Part shown: positions 18,987-26,532 of the stretch, piece by piece | How positions within the stretch are numbered: the stretch's first letter is position 1 | How the letters are laid out: every line of letters starts with the position of its first letter | Assembly (NCBI GenBank): GCA_039196715.1 | Contig: JBCCUP010000021.1 | Location: forward strand, 1-64,000 | Source of the DNA: Pseudomonadota bacterium | Lineage (GTDB): Bacteria; Pseudomonadota; Gammaproteobacteria; CALCKW01 | DNA length: 64,000 nt | Direction: 5' to 3' | Notes under the pieces: generated by a model | Database searches by the model: none | The model's input: only the letters and a program-made list of their open reading frames with translations | What the model was told of the DNA's origin: nothing | Position numbers and translations under genes: made by a program

Positions 18987-19805
18987 GTGGAGTCGCAAAA
19001 TCATAACGAATCACCTGTCGGCGAACCGCCCGCAGTGCAGCGCCTGAAGGCGATGTACGCGCACTTCGGTCGAGAGATGCTGGCCGACGTGCCCGAAGTG
19101 TACAGCGACGATGTGGTGTTCCAGGACCCCGTGCACCGCATCGAAGGCCTGAGCGATTTGCAAGCCTACCTGGCGCGGACCGCACAGAACATCACCGAGT
19201 GCCGTTTCAGCTTCTCCGCCGTGCAGTGCTTGCCGGACAACAGCGCCTGGCTGCAATGGACCATGCACTACGCACACCCCCGGCTCGCGGGCGGCACGCC
19301 CCTGAGCCTCGACGGTGCCACCCACGTGCGCTTTGGCGATCGCATCCACTACCACCGCGACTACCTCGACCTCGGTGCCATGTTGTACGAGCACGTGCCT
19401 GTGGTCGGCGGTGCCGTGCGTTGGCTCAAAAGCAGGAGGGCGGATGAAGCAGGTTCTTGTCACCGGTGCGAGCTCCGGCATCGGCGCGGCCCTGGTGCGC
19501 GAATACACCGTGAACGGGTGGCAGGTGACCGCCTGCGGCCGCGACCGCAGCCGATTGGATGCACTCGCGGAGGAGACGGGCTGCGCCGTGCTCGAGTTCG
19601 ATGTGGCCGACCGCGAAGCCTGCGTGGCGGCACTCGGCGGTGTGGACACGCCCTGGGACCTCGTTGTCTTGAACGCGGGCACCTGCGAATACATCGACGA
19701 TGCGCGCCAGTTCGACGCTGCGCTGGTCGAGCGGGTCATGCGCGTCAACGTTCTCGGCACGGCCAACTGCCTTCAGGGGGTGTTGCCGGGCTTGCAACGT
19801 GGTAG
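18987..19805 (+). CDS. SnoaL/NTF2-like protein, probable frameshift near its 3' end
   Basis: The first 150 codons form a SnoaL/NTF2-like cone fold (RLKAMYAHFGREML, VVFQDPVHRIEGL, FGDRIHYHRDYLDLG, ending GGAVRWLK), the usual length for this family. The frame then stays open another 120 codons, to 19805, overlapping the following SDR gene by 362 bp; that tail is Arg-rich and looks like a shadow of the SDR sequence. One extra base in the AAAA run near 19430 would instead end the protein at the TGA at 19445-19447, overlapping the SDR ATG as ATGA, the style used throughout this operon. I therefore trust only 18987 to about 19440. GTG start. Confidence 0.6.
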   Translation: MESQNHNESPVGEPPAVQRLKAMYAHFGREMLADVPEVYSDDVVFQDPVHRIEGLSDLQAYLARTAQNITECRFSFSAVQCLPDNSAWLQWTMHYAHPRLAGGTPLSLDGATHVRFGDRIHYHRDYLDLGAMLYEHVPVVGGAVRWLKSRRADEAGSCHRCELRHRRGPGARIHRERVAGDRLRPRPQPIGCTRGGDGLRRARVRCGRPRSLRGGTRRCGHALGPRCLERGHLRIHRRCAPVRRCAGRAGHARQRSRHGQLPSGGVAGLATW

Positions 19806-20163
19806 CCGAATCGCGATCGTGGGCTCGATGGCGACCTACCTGCCGTTCAGTCGGGCGTCAGCCTACGGCGGCAGCAAGGCGGCGCTCGCGTACATGGCGG
19901 GTTCGCTCGACGCCGACCTGGCCGCCGATGGCATCCACGTCAGCCTCGTGAGCCCGGGATTCGTGGAGACGCCGCTGACCGACAAGAACACCTTCAAGAT
20001 GCCGATGATCATCTCGGCCGAGCAGGCCGCGGCGTCGATCCGCGATGGGCTCGACCGAGGCAGGGCGCACGTCTGTGCGCCCTGGCTGTTCTGCATGATG
20101 TTGCGTGTACTCGGTCGGCTGCCGACCGGCTGGCGCGTAGCGCTGGCGAGGAAGATGGCCTGA
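19444..20163 (+). CDS. Short-chain dehydrogenase/reductase (SDR)
   Basis: A 239-residue classical SDR: TGASSGIGAAL at residues 7-17 binds the nucleotide, LNAGTCEY is the NNAG equivalent, and the Ser/Tyr/Lys triad appears as GSMATYL and SAYGGSKAAL. A hydrophobic, basic C-terminus (LPTGWRVALARKMA) may contact membrane. ATG 19444 is preceded by AGGAGGG at 19433-19439. It is the second gene of the seven-gene lipid operon and overlaps the next start by TGATG. The substrate is probably a lipid or fatty-acyl intermediate, by context only. Confidence 0.88.
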   Translation: MKQVLVTGASSGIGAALVREYTVNGWQVTACGRDRSRLDALAEETGCAVLEFDVADREACVAALGGVDTPWDLVVLNAGTCEYIDDARQFDAALVERVMRVNVLGTANCLQGVLPGLQRGSRIAIVGSMATYLPFSRASAYGGSKAALAYMAGSLDADLAADGIHVSLVSPGFVETPLTDKNTFKMPMIISAEQAAASIRDGLDRGRAHVCAPWLFCMMLRVLGRLPTGWRVALARKMA

Positions 20164-21446
20164 TGCACAGTGCAACACAGCGCGATGGCCAGCGCATCGC
20201 CGTGGTGGGGTCGGGTGTCTCCGGTCTCGTCAGCGCAATGCGCCTTTCGACCCGGCACCACGTCGATCTCTACGAGAGCGAGCCACGGCTCGGTGGCCAC
20301 ACGGCCACCATTCCGGTGTCGGTGCCGGAGGGCGATTTCGCCATCGACACCGGATTCATCGTGTTCAACGACCGCAACTACCCGCGGTTCAGGAAGATCA
20401 TCGACGACCTCGGTCTCGCCTACCAGCCGACCGAGATGAGCTTCAGCGTGACCGACCCGGTCGACGGCTGGGTGTTCAACGGCCACACCCCCAACTCGCT
20501 GTTCTGCGACCGCCGCAATCTGCTCAAGCCGGCGTTTTACCGTTTCCTGCTCGAGATTGCGCGGTTCAACAAGGTTGCCAAGGCGCGTCTCGCCGAAACG
20601 GCGCCGATCAGCACCGACCTCACCGTCGGTGATCTGCTGCGCGAGGGCCGTTTCAGCGATGACCTCGCCCGCAAATACCTGCTGCCGATGGGGGCGGCCA
20701 TCTGGTCGTCTTCGCTCGCCGACGTGCGCGAGTACCCGCTGCCGTTCTTTCTGCAGTTCTTCGAGAACCACGGGCTGCTGGACCTCGTCAACCGGCCCCA
20801 GTGGTTCACGCTGGTCGGCGGGTCGTCGTCCTACATCCCGCACTTCACGGAGTCGATCAGCGGCGACATCCGTGTCGGGTCGGGTATCGCACGCGTGGCG
20901 CGCAGCGACGACGGCGTGCAACTCGTGACCGACTCGGGTCAGCGCGCGGACTACGACCGCGTCGTGCTGGCCTGCCACAGCGACCAGGCGCTCGGCCTGC
21001 TCGACGCTCCCACCGAGGCTGAGCAACGGGTGCTCGAAGCGATTCCCTACCGGGAAAACCGGGTGATCCTGCACCGTGACGAAACCGCCTTGCCGGCGAC
21101 ACAACTCGCACGCGCGAGTTGGAACTACCGCTTGGGCGCCGACGAGGCAACGCCGCCCTCGGTGACCTACAGCATGAACATCCTGCAGTGCCTGCCGGCC
21201 GATGCGCCGCAGTTCTGCGTCACGCTCAACCCGAACCACGCCATCCGCGAGGAGAGCATCCTCGGCGAGTACCGCTACGCGCACCCGCAGTTCGGCGTCG
21301 ACATGATCGCCGCCCAGACCCAACGGGGCGACATCTGTGGCGTCGACCGCATCCACTACTGCGGCGCGTACTGGTACAACGGCTTCCACGAGGACGGCGT
21401 GCGCAGTGCGCTCGACGTCTGCGAACAACTTGGATGCTCCGTATGA
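20163..21446 (+). CDS. FAD-dependent amine oxidase-like oxidoreductase (desaturase-like)
   Basis: A 427-residue flavoprotein with the dinucleotide motif IAVVGSGVSGLVSAM followed by YESEPRLGGHT and IDTGFIVFN, and the C-terminal FAD contact IHYCGAYWYNGFHEDGVRSAL. It belongs to the amine oxidase/phytoene desaturase-like group that is regularly found beside DUF1365 and CFA-like methyltransferase genes. In Rhodobacter a member of such a cluster (UfaD, as I recall it) acts in furan fatty acid synthesis, so a role on unsaturated or methylated acyl chains is plausible here. It overlaps both neighbours by a few bases, showing tight translational coupling. Confidence 0.85.
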   Translation: MHSATQRDGQRIAVVGSGVSGLVSAMRLSTRHHVDLYESEPRLGGHTATIPVSVPEGDFAIDTGFIVFNDRNYPRFRKIIDDLGLAYQPTEMSFSVTDPVDGWVFNGHTPNSLFCDRRNLLKPAFYRFLLEIARFNKVAKARLAETAPISTDLTVGDLLREGRFSDDLARKYLLPMGAAIWSSSLADVREYPLPFFLQFFENHGLLDLVNRPQWFTLVGGSSSYIPHFTESISGDIRVGSGIARVARSDDGVQLVTDSGQRADYDRVVLACHSDQALGLLDAPTEAEQRVLEAIPYRENRVILHRDETALPATQLARASWNYRLGADEATPPSVTYSMNILQCLPADAPQFCVTLNPNHAIREESILGEYRYAHPQFGVDMIAAQTQRGDICGVDRIHYCGAYWYNGFHEDGVRSALDVCEQLGCSV

Positions 21447-22150
21447 ACAGCGCGCTCTACACCGGCTGGGTGCGGCACCGACGCTTCGCACCGGTGTTGC
21501 ACCGGTTTCGCTACCGTGCACTCGCGCTGGCGATTGATCTCGACGACCTGCCCACCCTCGACCGTTGGCCGCTGCTTGCCGTGGACCGCTTCGGCCTGAT
21601 GTCGATTCGGCAGTCGGACTACCTCGACGGCGAGTTGACGCGCGATCGGGTGTGGGATGCCGTCGAAACCCTGGGTGGTGAGCGAGACGGGGGCAGGGTG
21701 GTGTTTCTTGGTCTGCCGCGCAGCCTCGGGTACTACTTCAGTCCGGTGAATTTCTTTTACTGCCACGACGCGGAGGGCGCGCTGTCGAGCATTCTGGTTG
21801 AAGTCAGCAACACACCCTGGCGTGAGCGGCACCGCTACCTGGTCAACTACCGCGAGCTGGCGCCGACGCCCAAAGCCTTTCACGTGTCCCCTTTCATGGA
21901 CATGGACCAGCTCTACCGCTGGCGATTCACCGAGCTGCGCGAGCGGCTCTGCGTGCACATCGAGAACCACGCCGACGACAAGCTCTTCGATGCCACGCTC
22001 GTGCTGGACAGAAAACCCCTAACCGGTTGGCGTTGTGCGCTGGCCTTGATTCGATCACCCGCGGTGTGTTTGCAGGTGATGGCTGCGATCTACTGGCAAG
22101 CCATGCACTTGTACCGAAAGGGTGTGAAATACGTACCGCACCCGCGCTGA
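21443..22150 (+). CDS. DUF1365 domain-containing protein
   Basis: A 235-residue protein of DUF1365: starts MNSALYTGWVRHRRFAPVLHRFRY, contains FLGLPRSLGYYFSPVNFFYCHD, the strongest family signature, and VSNTPWRERHRYLV, and ends in a hydrophobic segment that may touch the membrane. The biochemical role is unknown. It is nearly always located between an FAD oxidoreductase and a CFA-like methyltransferase. I chose ATG 21443 because it forms an ATGA overlap with the preceding stop; ATG 21434 in the same frame would add three residues. Confidence 0.87.
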   Translation: MNSALYTGWVRHRRFAPVLHRFRYRALALAIDLDDLPTLDRWPLLAVDRFGLMSIRQSDYLDGELTRDRVWDAVETLGGERDGGRVVFLGLPRSLGYYFSPVNFFYCHDAEGALSSILVEVSNTPWRERHRYLVNYRELAPTPKAFHVSPFMDMDQLYRWRFTELRERLCVHIENHADDKLFDATLVLDRKPLTGWRCALALIRSPAVCLQVMAAIYWQAMHLYRKGVKYVPHPR

Positions 22151-22164
22151 TTGGAGAGAACGCG

Positions 22165-23415
22165 ATGACAGAGATGCGAGCAACAGCTGCAGTTGAAATG
22201 CAACCCCGGTTAAATCTGGCCCGACGGCTCGTGTTGAAGCTGCTCGGTGAAATACGCGTGGGTCGACTCACCCTGATCGACGGCCCGCAGCGGCACGTTT
22301 TTGGCGGAACGCTAGACGGGCCGAGCGCCACCATCGAGGTCAATCGGGAAGCGGCGTACACGCGCGTGCTGCGGTCTGGCGTCACCGGGGCGGGCGAGGC
22401 CTTTTTCGAGGGGGATTGGGACACGCCCGACCTCACCGCCGTGGTGCGCCTTTTCGTGCTCAACCGCAACACCATGCGCACCATGAACGGGGGACTGGCA
22501 CGCACCGGGCGGGTGCTTCACCGGTTGTGGCACTGGGCGCGTCGAAACTCGGTTGCCGGGTCGAAGCGGAACATCAGCGCGCACTACGACATCAGCAATG
22601 CCTTTTTCGAGACGATTCTGGACGAGTCGATGATGTACTCGAGCGCGCTGTTCCAGACCGACTCGGACTCGCTCGCGCAGGCCCAGCAGAACAAACTTGC
22701 CCGCCTGTGCGAGCTGCTCGATCTTCAGCCGGGCGACCACGTGCTCGAGATCGGCACTGGCTGGGGCGGCCTGGCCGAGTACGCTGCCAAGCACCACGAC
22801 GTCGTGGTGACCACGACCACGATATCGCAGGCGCAGTTCCAGTTTGCCAAAGCCCGCATTGCGCGGGCGGGACTCGAGGGGCGTGTGCACCTGCTCGACA
22901 GTGACTACCGGGCCCTGACCGGGCGCTACGACAAGATCGTCTCGGTAGAGATGATCGAGGCCGTGGGCGAAGAGCACCTGCCGACCTTCTTCAAGACCTG
23001 CAATGACCTGCTGCGGCCGGGCGGGCGCCTCGTGCTCCAGGCCATCACGATCCCGGACGCCTACTACGACGACTACCGGCGCAGCACCGACTTCATTCAG
23101 CGCTACGTGTTTCCGGGCGGCTTCCTGCCCTCACTCGGCGCCATGGAGCGCATCATGAACCGTGACACCGCGCTGCGGGTCTCGAGTGTCGATGACATCG
23201 GCTTGCATTATGCAAAGACCCTGCGGGTCTGGCACGACAAGCTGATCGCGGCCCGCAACACGGTGTCGAGCTTCGGCTTTGATGAGCGCATGTACCGGTT
23301 GTGGCGCTATTACTTCAGTTACTGCGAAGGCGGTTTTGCCGAGCAGGCCATATCCACCGTGCATTTGGTGGCGAACAAATCAGCCGATGGGGGCGCGGGC
23401 GATGGAGCGACGTGA
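22165..23415 (+). CDS. Cyclopropane-fatty-acyl-phospholipid synthase-like methyltransferase
   Basis: A SAM-dependent methyltransferase of 416 residues. The N-terminal lipid-binding region is followed by NISAHYDISNAFFETILDESMMYSSALF, the hallmark of CFA synthases, the SAM motif VLEIGTGWGGLAEYAA, SVEMIEAVGEEHLPTFF and the QAITIPDAYYDDYR block. It would methylate cis double bonds of membrane phospholipid acyl chains, giving a cyclopropane or methyl-branched product. SD GGAGAG at 22153-22158 supports ATG 22165. Neighbouring FAD and SDR enzymes suggest the methylated chain is processed further. The 3' end overlaps the next gene by 14 bp. Confidence 0.9.
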   Translation: MTEMRATAAVEMQPRLNLARRLVLKLLGEIRVGRLTLIDGPQRHVFGGTLDGPSATIEVNREAAYTRVLRSGVTGAGEAFFEGDWDTPDLTAVVRLFVLNRNTMRTMNGGLARTGRVLHRLWHWARRNSVAGSKRNISAHYDISNAFFETILDESMMYSSALFQTDSDSLAQAQQNKLARLCELLDLQPGDHVLEIGTGWGGLAEYAAKHHDVVVTTTTISQAQFQFAKARIARAGLEGRVHLLDSDYRALTGRYDKIVSVEMIEAVGEEHLPTFFKTCNDLLRPGGRLVLQAITIPDAYYDDYRRSTDFIQRYVFPGGFLPSLGAMERIMNRDTALRVSSVDDIGLHYAKTLRVWHDKLIAARNTVSSFGFDERMYRLWRYYFSYCEGGFAEQAISTVHLVANKSADGGAGDGAT

Positions 23416-23917
23416 TTGGCTCAACCTGATCCTGTTCAAGCTCGGTTGGGGCGTGGCGGTGGTCGGGGGCGACCCGTGGCTGCTACCGCAGCTCGTGGTG
23501 ATCGCGGCCTCGCTCGCTGTGGTGCGGCCGTCACGCGCGGTGCTGGCCACGGTGGTGGCCGTGGCGCTGCTCGGCATCGGTCGCGATGCGGCACTGGTGC
23601 TTGCCGGCGTGCTCGAAATGGGCAACTCGGTGATGCCGGTGTGGCTCGCGTTGCTCTGGGTGCAGTTTGCGCTGGTGTTGCAACGGGGCATGCACTGGAT
23701 GGCGAAGCTCAGTGAGCCGGTGCAGGTGCCTGTCGGAATGGTCTCCGGCACCTTGGCCTACGCCGCGGCGGTGGGCCTCGGCGCGGGCTCGGTGGGGGGC
23801 GGCGTCGGCAGCGGCGCCGTCGCCTGGGCCGTGATTGCCGTGTCCTGGGGCGCATTGATGTGGCTGCAATTGAAACTCTTAACACGAACACGAGGTCACA
23901 GGGCGCTCGCTCTGTGA
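23402..23917 (+). CDS. DUF2878 membrane protein
   Basis: A 171-residue hydrophobic protein with about five membrane segments, beginning MERRDWLNLILFKLGWGVAVVGG, and containing GMHWMAKLS and PVGMVSGTLAYAAA as in DUF2878. Function is unknown; the family travels with DUF3833 and CFA-like genes in Proteobacteria. ATG 23402 lies inside the end of the methyltransferase gene. The next gene starts at the GTGA overlapping its stop. Confidence 0.8.
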   Translation: MERRDWLNLILFKLGWGVAVVGGDPWLLPQLVVIAASLAVVRPSRAVLATVVAVALLGIGRDAALVLAGVLEMGNSVMPVWLALLWVQFALVLQRGMHWMAKLSEPVQVPVGMVSGTLAYAAAVGLGAGSVGGGVGSGAVAWAVIAVSWGALMWLQLKLLTRTRGHRALAL

Positions 23918-24519
23918 AAATCACCGTGAAAACACTGTCTGCCTACGTCGCGATTGCGTTTATGTGCCTGTCGGTGCTCTCCGCGCCGGCACGTGCTGCC
24001 CACACCAACGAGCCGGAAATCGATCCGTTTCGCTTTGAGCACTTCTTCCAGGGGCCGATCCACGCCCGGGGATTTGTGCGCAACCGGGGCGGTGAGGTCA
24101 TCCGTCGGTTCTGGGCCGAGATTGTCGGCACCTGGGATGAACGCACCGGTGAGCTCACGCTCGATGAAATCCTGCACTTTGACGACGGTGAGGTGTTGGA
24201 GCGTGTCTGGCAGATCGAGCGGCTGGCCAACGGCGAGTACCGCGGCCGCGCCGGCGACGTCGAGGGTGTTGCGACCGGTGAGGTGAGCGGGCCGGACGGT
24301 GTCCTGCGCTACGCGCTCACGGTCCAGTACCGGGGTATGGACCTGGTGCTGAGCGTGGTCGACCGCTTCCACGCCGTGTCTGAAGACGTGATGTACAACA
24401 ACACGCAACTCAAGAAGTTCGGTTTCAACGTTGGCTCCGTGTCGAGTGTGTTTTACAAGGGCGCTGCGATACCGCCTGAGGTGCAGCTACCCAACACGAC
24501 CGCGGCAGTCAGCGACTGA
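23914..24519 (+). CDS. DUF3833 exported protein
   Basis: A 201-residue exported protein. The first 30 residues form a signal peptide (VKTLSAYVAIAFMCLSVL, likely cut after PARA); many relatives are lipoproteins, but I see no lipobox cysteine here. The mature domain has PFRFEHFFQGPIHARGFVRNR and WDERTGELTLDEILHFDDGEVLERVW, the DUF3833 pattern, with a beta-rich lipid-binding look. GTG 23914 is chosen because of its 4 bp overlap with the preceding stop and the signal peptide that follows. It closes the seven-gene operon and ends 8 bp from a convergent gene. Confidence 0.82.
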   Translation: MKITVKTLSAYVAIAFMCLSVLSAPARAAHTNEPEIDPFRFEHFFQGPIHARGFVRNRGGEVIRRFWAEIVGTWDERTGELTLDEILHFDDGEVLERVWQIERLANGEYRGRAGDVEGVATGEVSGPDGVLRYALTVQYRGMDLVLSVVDRFHAVSEDVMYNNTQLKKFGFNVGSVSSVFYKGAAIPPEVQLPNTTAAVSD

Positions 24520-24527
24520 CGCGTCGG

Positions 24528-26408
24528 TCACTCGGACGGTGCTGACGGGCTCGCCAGCGCCAGCAGCGCACGTTTGAAATCGGTCCAGCGCGCGGGGTCT
24601 GTCGGCCACTGTGGACCACCGCCCTCGGCGACGGCGTCGGCCAGAGCCGAGGGCACGAGGGCGTTGACCAGTGCATCGGTCTCGGCTGGCGCGCGTGCCC
24701 GGGCGAGCTGAATGAGGTCGGCGTCCTGCAACCCGCGGCGCCACAGCTTCAGGCGTACGCTCGGAATCGGTCCGGGCACAACCGGGTAGCCGATCTTGTC
24801 CAGCTGATTCCCGGGGTAGACGAGCACGCCGTTGCCGAAGCGGTCCTCGTCGGGTTTGTACATCGGCTCGGCGAAGGGCCGCGCGTCGCTGCCGAGGTTG
24901 ACTGCCCACATCAGTTGACCGGACACGCCGTAGCGCGCCCCGATGACGCCCCAGGTGCGCATGTCGATACCCGAGGCGTTGATGCTGTGCGCACCCACGG
25001 CCGGGTGGCCACTGTGGTAGAACCAGGTGGTCTCGCCGAGCGCCTCGCGGGCTTGCAGAAACGCGGGGTCGTAGGCGTGCGCGTTCGGTGCCCAGTGTCG
25101 GATCGTACCCTGCAGATCCAGATTGTCGCGGCCCTGCCAGGTGGCGGGGTTGCTGTGGCTGGTCCACATCAGATCGATGTCGAGGGACGCCGTGCCGCGG
25201 TCGATCGCCGATTGCACGCGGTGCATCTGGGCATGGGTCATGGCGATGTAGAGGTCGTCACGCGCGATACCGGTGTCTTCGTCGTTGGGGCCGTCCACTT
25301 CGTCGAAGACGTACGCGAACACCCACGGCGCGGTCCAGCCCCGTGCCGTCGCCTGTTGCTCCCACTCGGCCGCCATCGCGGTGTAGCGGGTCACCTCCGC
25401 GTCGCTCAGCGGGCCGTCCAGTTTGACGTCGTAGGGTTGGGGCCACGGCGTGCGCCAGACCGAGACCGGTGTGCCGTAGCCGGTGCCGGTGTAGCCGTAA
25501 GCCTCGGTGAACAGGCTGCCGTCCAGCGCCGGACCCCAGGTGTCCGTGTAGTGTGCCCAGTCGGCGTCGCTCTCCGGTTTGTTGGGCGAGCGTTCGAGGA
25601 ACACCGCCCGGTGCCGGTGCGCAAGCTGCTGGTAGCACTGACTCATGCGCTGCCAGTCCGCGCTCGACGGGTCCTCGCCCGCACCCTCGAGCCGGTAGGT
25701 GCGGTAGAGCTCACCGACCGCATCAATCGTCGGGGTCGCAGGCAAGGTCGCGTGCCAGACCTGAATGTCCACGGGCACCGAGGCGATCACCTCGCCGTTC
25801 TGCTCGAGGTGGACCTGCGTCCGGTAGCGCCCTGCGGGTGCGTCGGTGGCCGTGCGGATGTCGATCCACACCAGCGCGTTGTGCCGCCGCGCCGGCGCGG
25901 GTGTGATGGTGTCAAACAGCGGTTGACGGTCGCCGAGGCAGCCGCTGGTCGCTGGCACCAGCGCGTCGGGGTAGTCGGCAGGCCAGGGCAGCACGGCTGA
26001 TTTCGGTCCCCAGCGGTACCCGCCGTTGGCGACGTGGTGGTAGTGCGCCTGGAACAGCTCGACCTGCGGCTGGTGCTCGGTCGTCTCGCCTTCACGGCTG
26101 AACCGGTCCCAGCGAACCGACACCGGCGGCGGCGATTTCCGCTGCGACCGCAGGAGCAATTGAAACGCGACGGTTTCGTTGCGGGCGGAGTGGAGGCGGA
26201 TGGTCTGGTTGTCGGTCAACCGGTAGTCGGCGTGCTCGGCGCGCGGTCGCGCGTGTCGGGCCACCTTCTGCATGTCGCTCAGCGCGCACACCTGAAGTGT
26301 GTCACCGGCATCGATGCACGCTGGGCTGTCGGGCCGCAGCCAGGCGTGCAGCTGCAGCGCGGCAACGAGCAACACCGTGACCACGGCGAACTGATTTCGG
26401 GAAGGCAT
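24528..26408 (-). CDS. DUF4091 exported putative glycoside hydrolase-like protein
   Basis: A 626-residue protein with an N-terminal signal or anchor (QFAVVTVLLVAALQLHAWL). A beta-sandwich-like region (RLHSARNETVAFQLLL, to about residue 230) precedes a probable TIM barrel holding WVFAYVFDEVDGPN, DLMWTSHSNP and SGQLMWAVNL, then a C-terminal segment NGVLVYPGNQLD followed by LKLWRRGLQDADLIQLA, which is typical of DUF4091. Such proteins are relatives of glycoside hydrolases, with the acidic FDEVDGP as a candidate active site, but have no agreed substrate. ATG 26408 is chosen because the signal peptide starts there. It stands alone. Confidence 0.78.
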   Translation of the reverse strand: MPSRNQFAVVTVLLVAALQLHAWLRPDSPACIDAGDTLQVCALSDMQKVARHARPRAEHADYRLTDNQTIRLHSARNETVAFQLLLRSQRKSPPPVSVRWDRFSREGETTEHQPQVELFQAHYHHVANGGYRWGPKSAVLPWPADYPDALVPATSGCLGDRQPLFDTITPAPARRHNALVWIDIRTATDAPAGRYRTQVHLEQNGEVIASVPVDIQVWHATLPATPTIDAVGELYRTYRLEGAGEDPSSADWQRMSQCYQQLAHRHRAVFLERSPNKPESDADWAHYTDTWGPALDGSLFTEAYGYTGTGYGTPVSVWRTPWPQPYDVKLDGPLSDAEVTRYTAMAAEWEQQATARGWTAPWVFAYVFDEVDGPNDEDTGIARDDLYIAMTHAQMHRVQSAIDRGTASLDIDLMWTSHSNPATWQGRDNLDLQGTIRHWAPNAHAYDPAFLQAREALGETTWFYHSGHPAVGAHSINASGIDMRTWGVIGARYGVSGQLMWAVNLGSDARPFAEPMYKPDEDRFGNGVLVYPGNQLDKIGYPVVPGPIPSVRLKLWRRGLQDADLIQLARARAPAETDALVNALVPSALADAVAEGGGPQWPTDPARWTDFKRALLALASPSAPSE

Positions 26409-26532
26409 GCGGGCGCCCGTGCGCAAAGACACCCGCAAAGTGTAGACGCGCGCCGTGGGGCGACTCGCCGCGGCGTGCACCGATGTGCTCCGGCCTCGGC
26501 GCGCGCCCGGAGGCCGGTCTGCGCGCGGTCCC

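Noticed and set aside
19444-19805. A real second protein domain in the SnoaL-like tail
   Set aside because: The tail is in the shifted frame of the SDR gene, is Arg-rich and shows no conserved pattern, so an indel is a simpler explanation.
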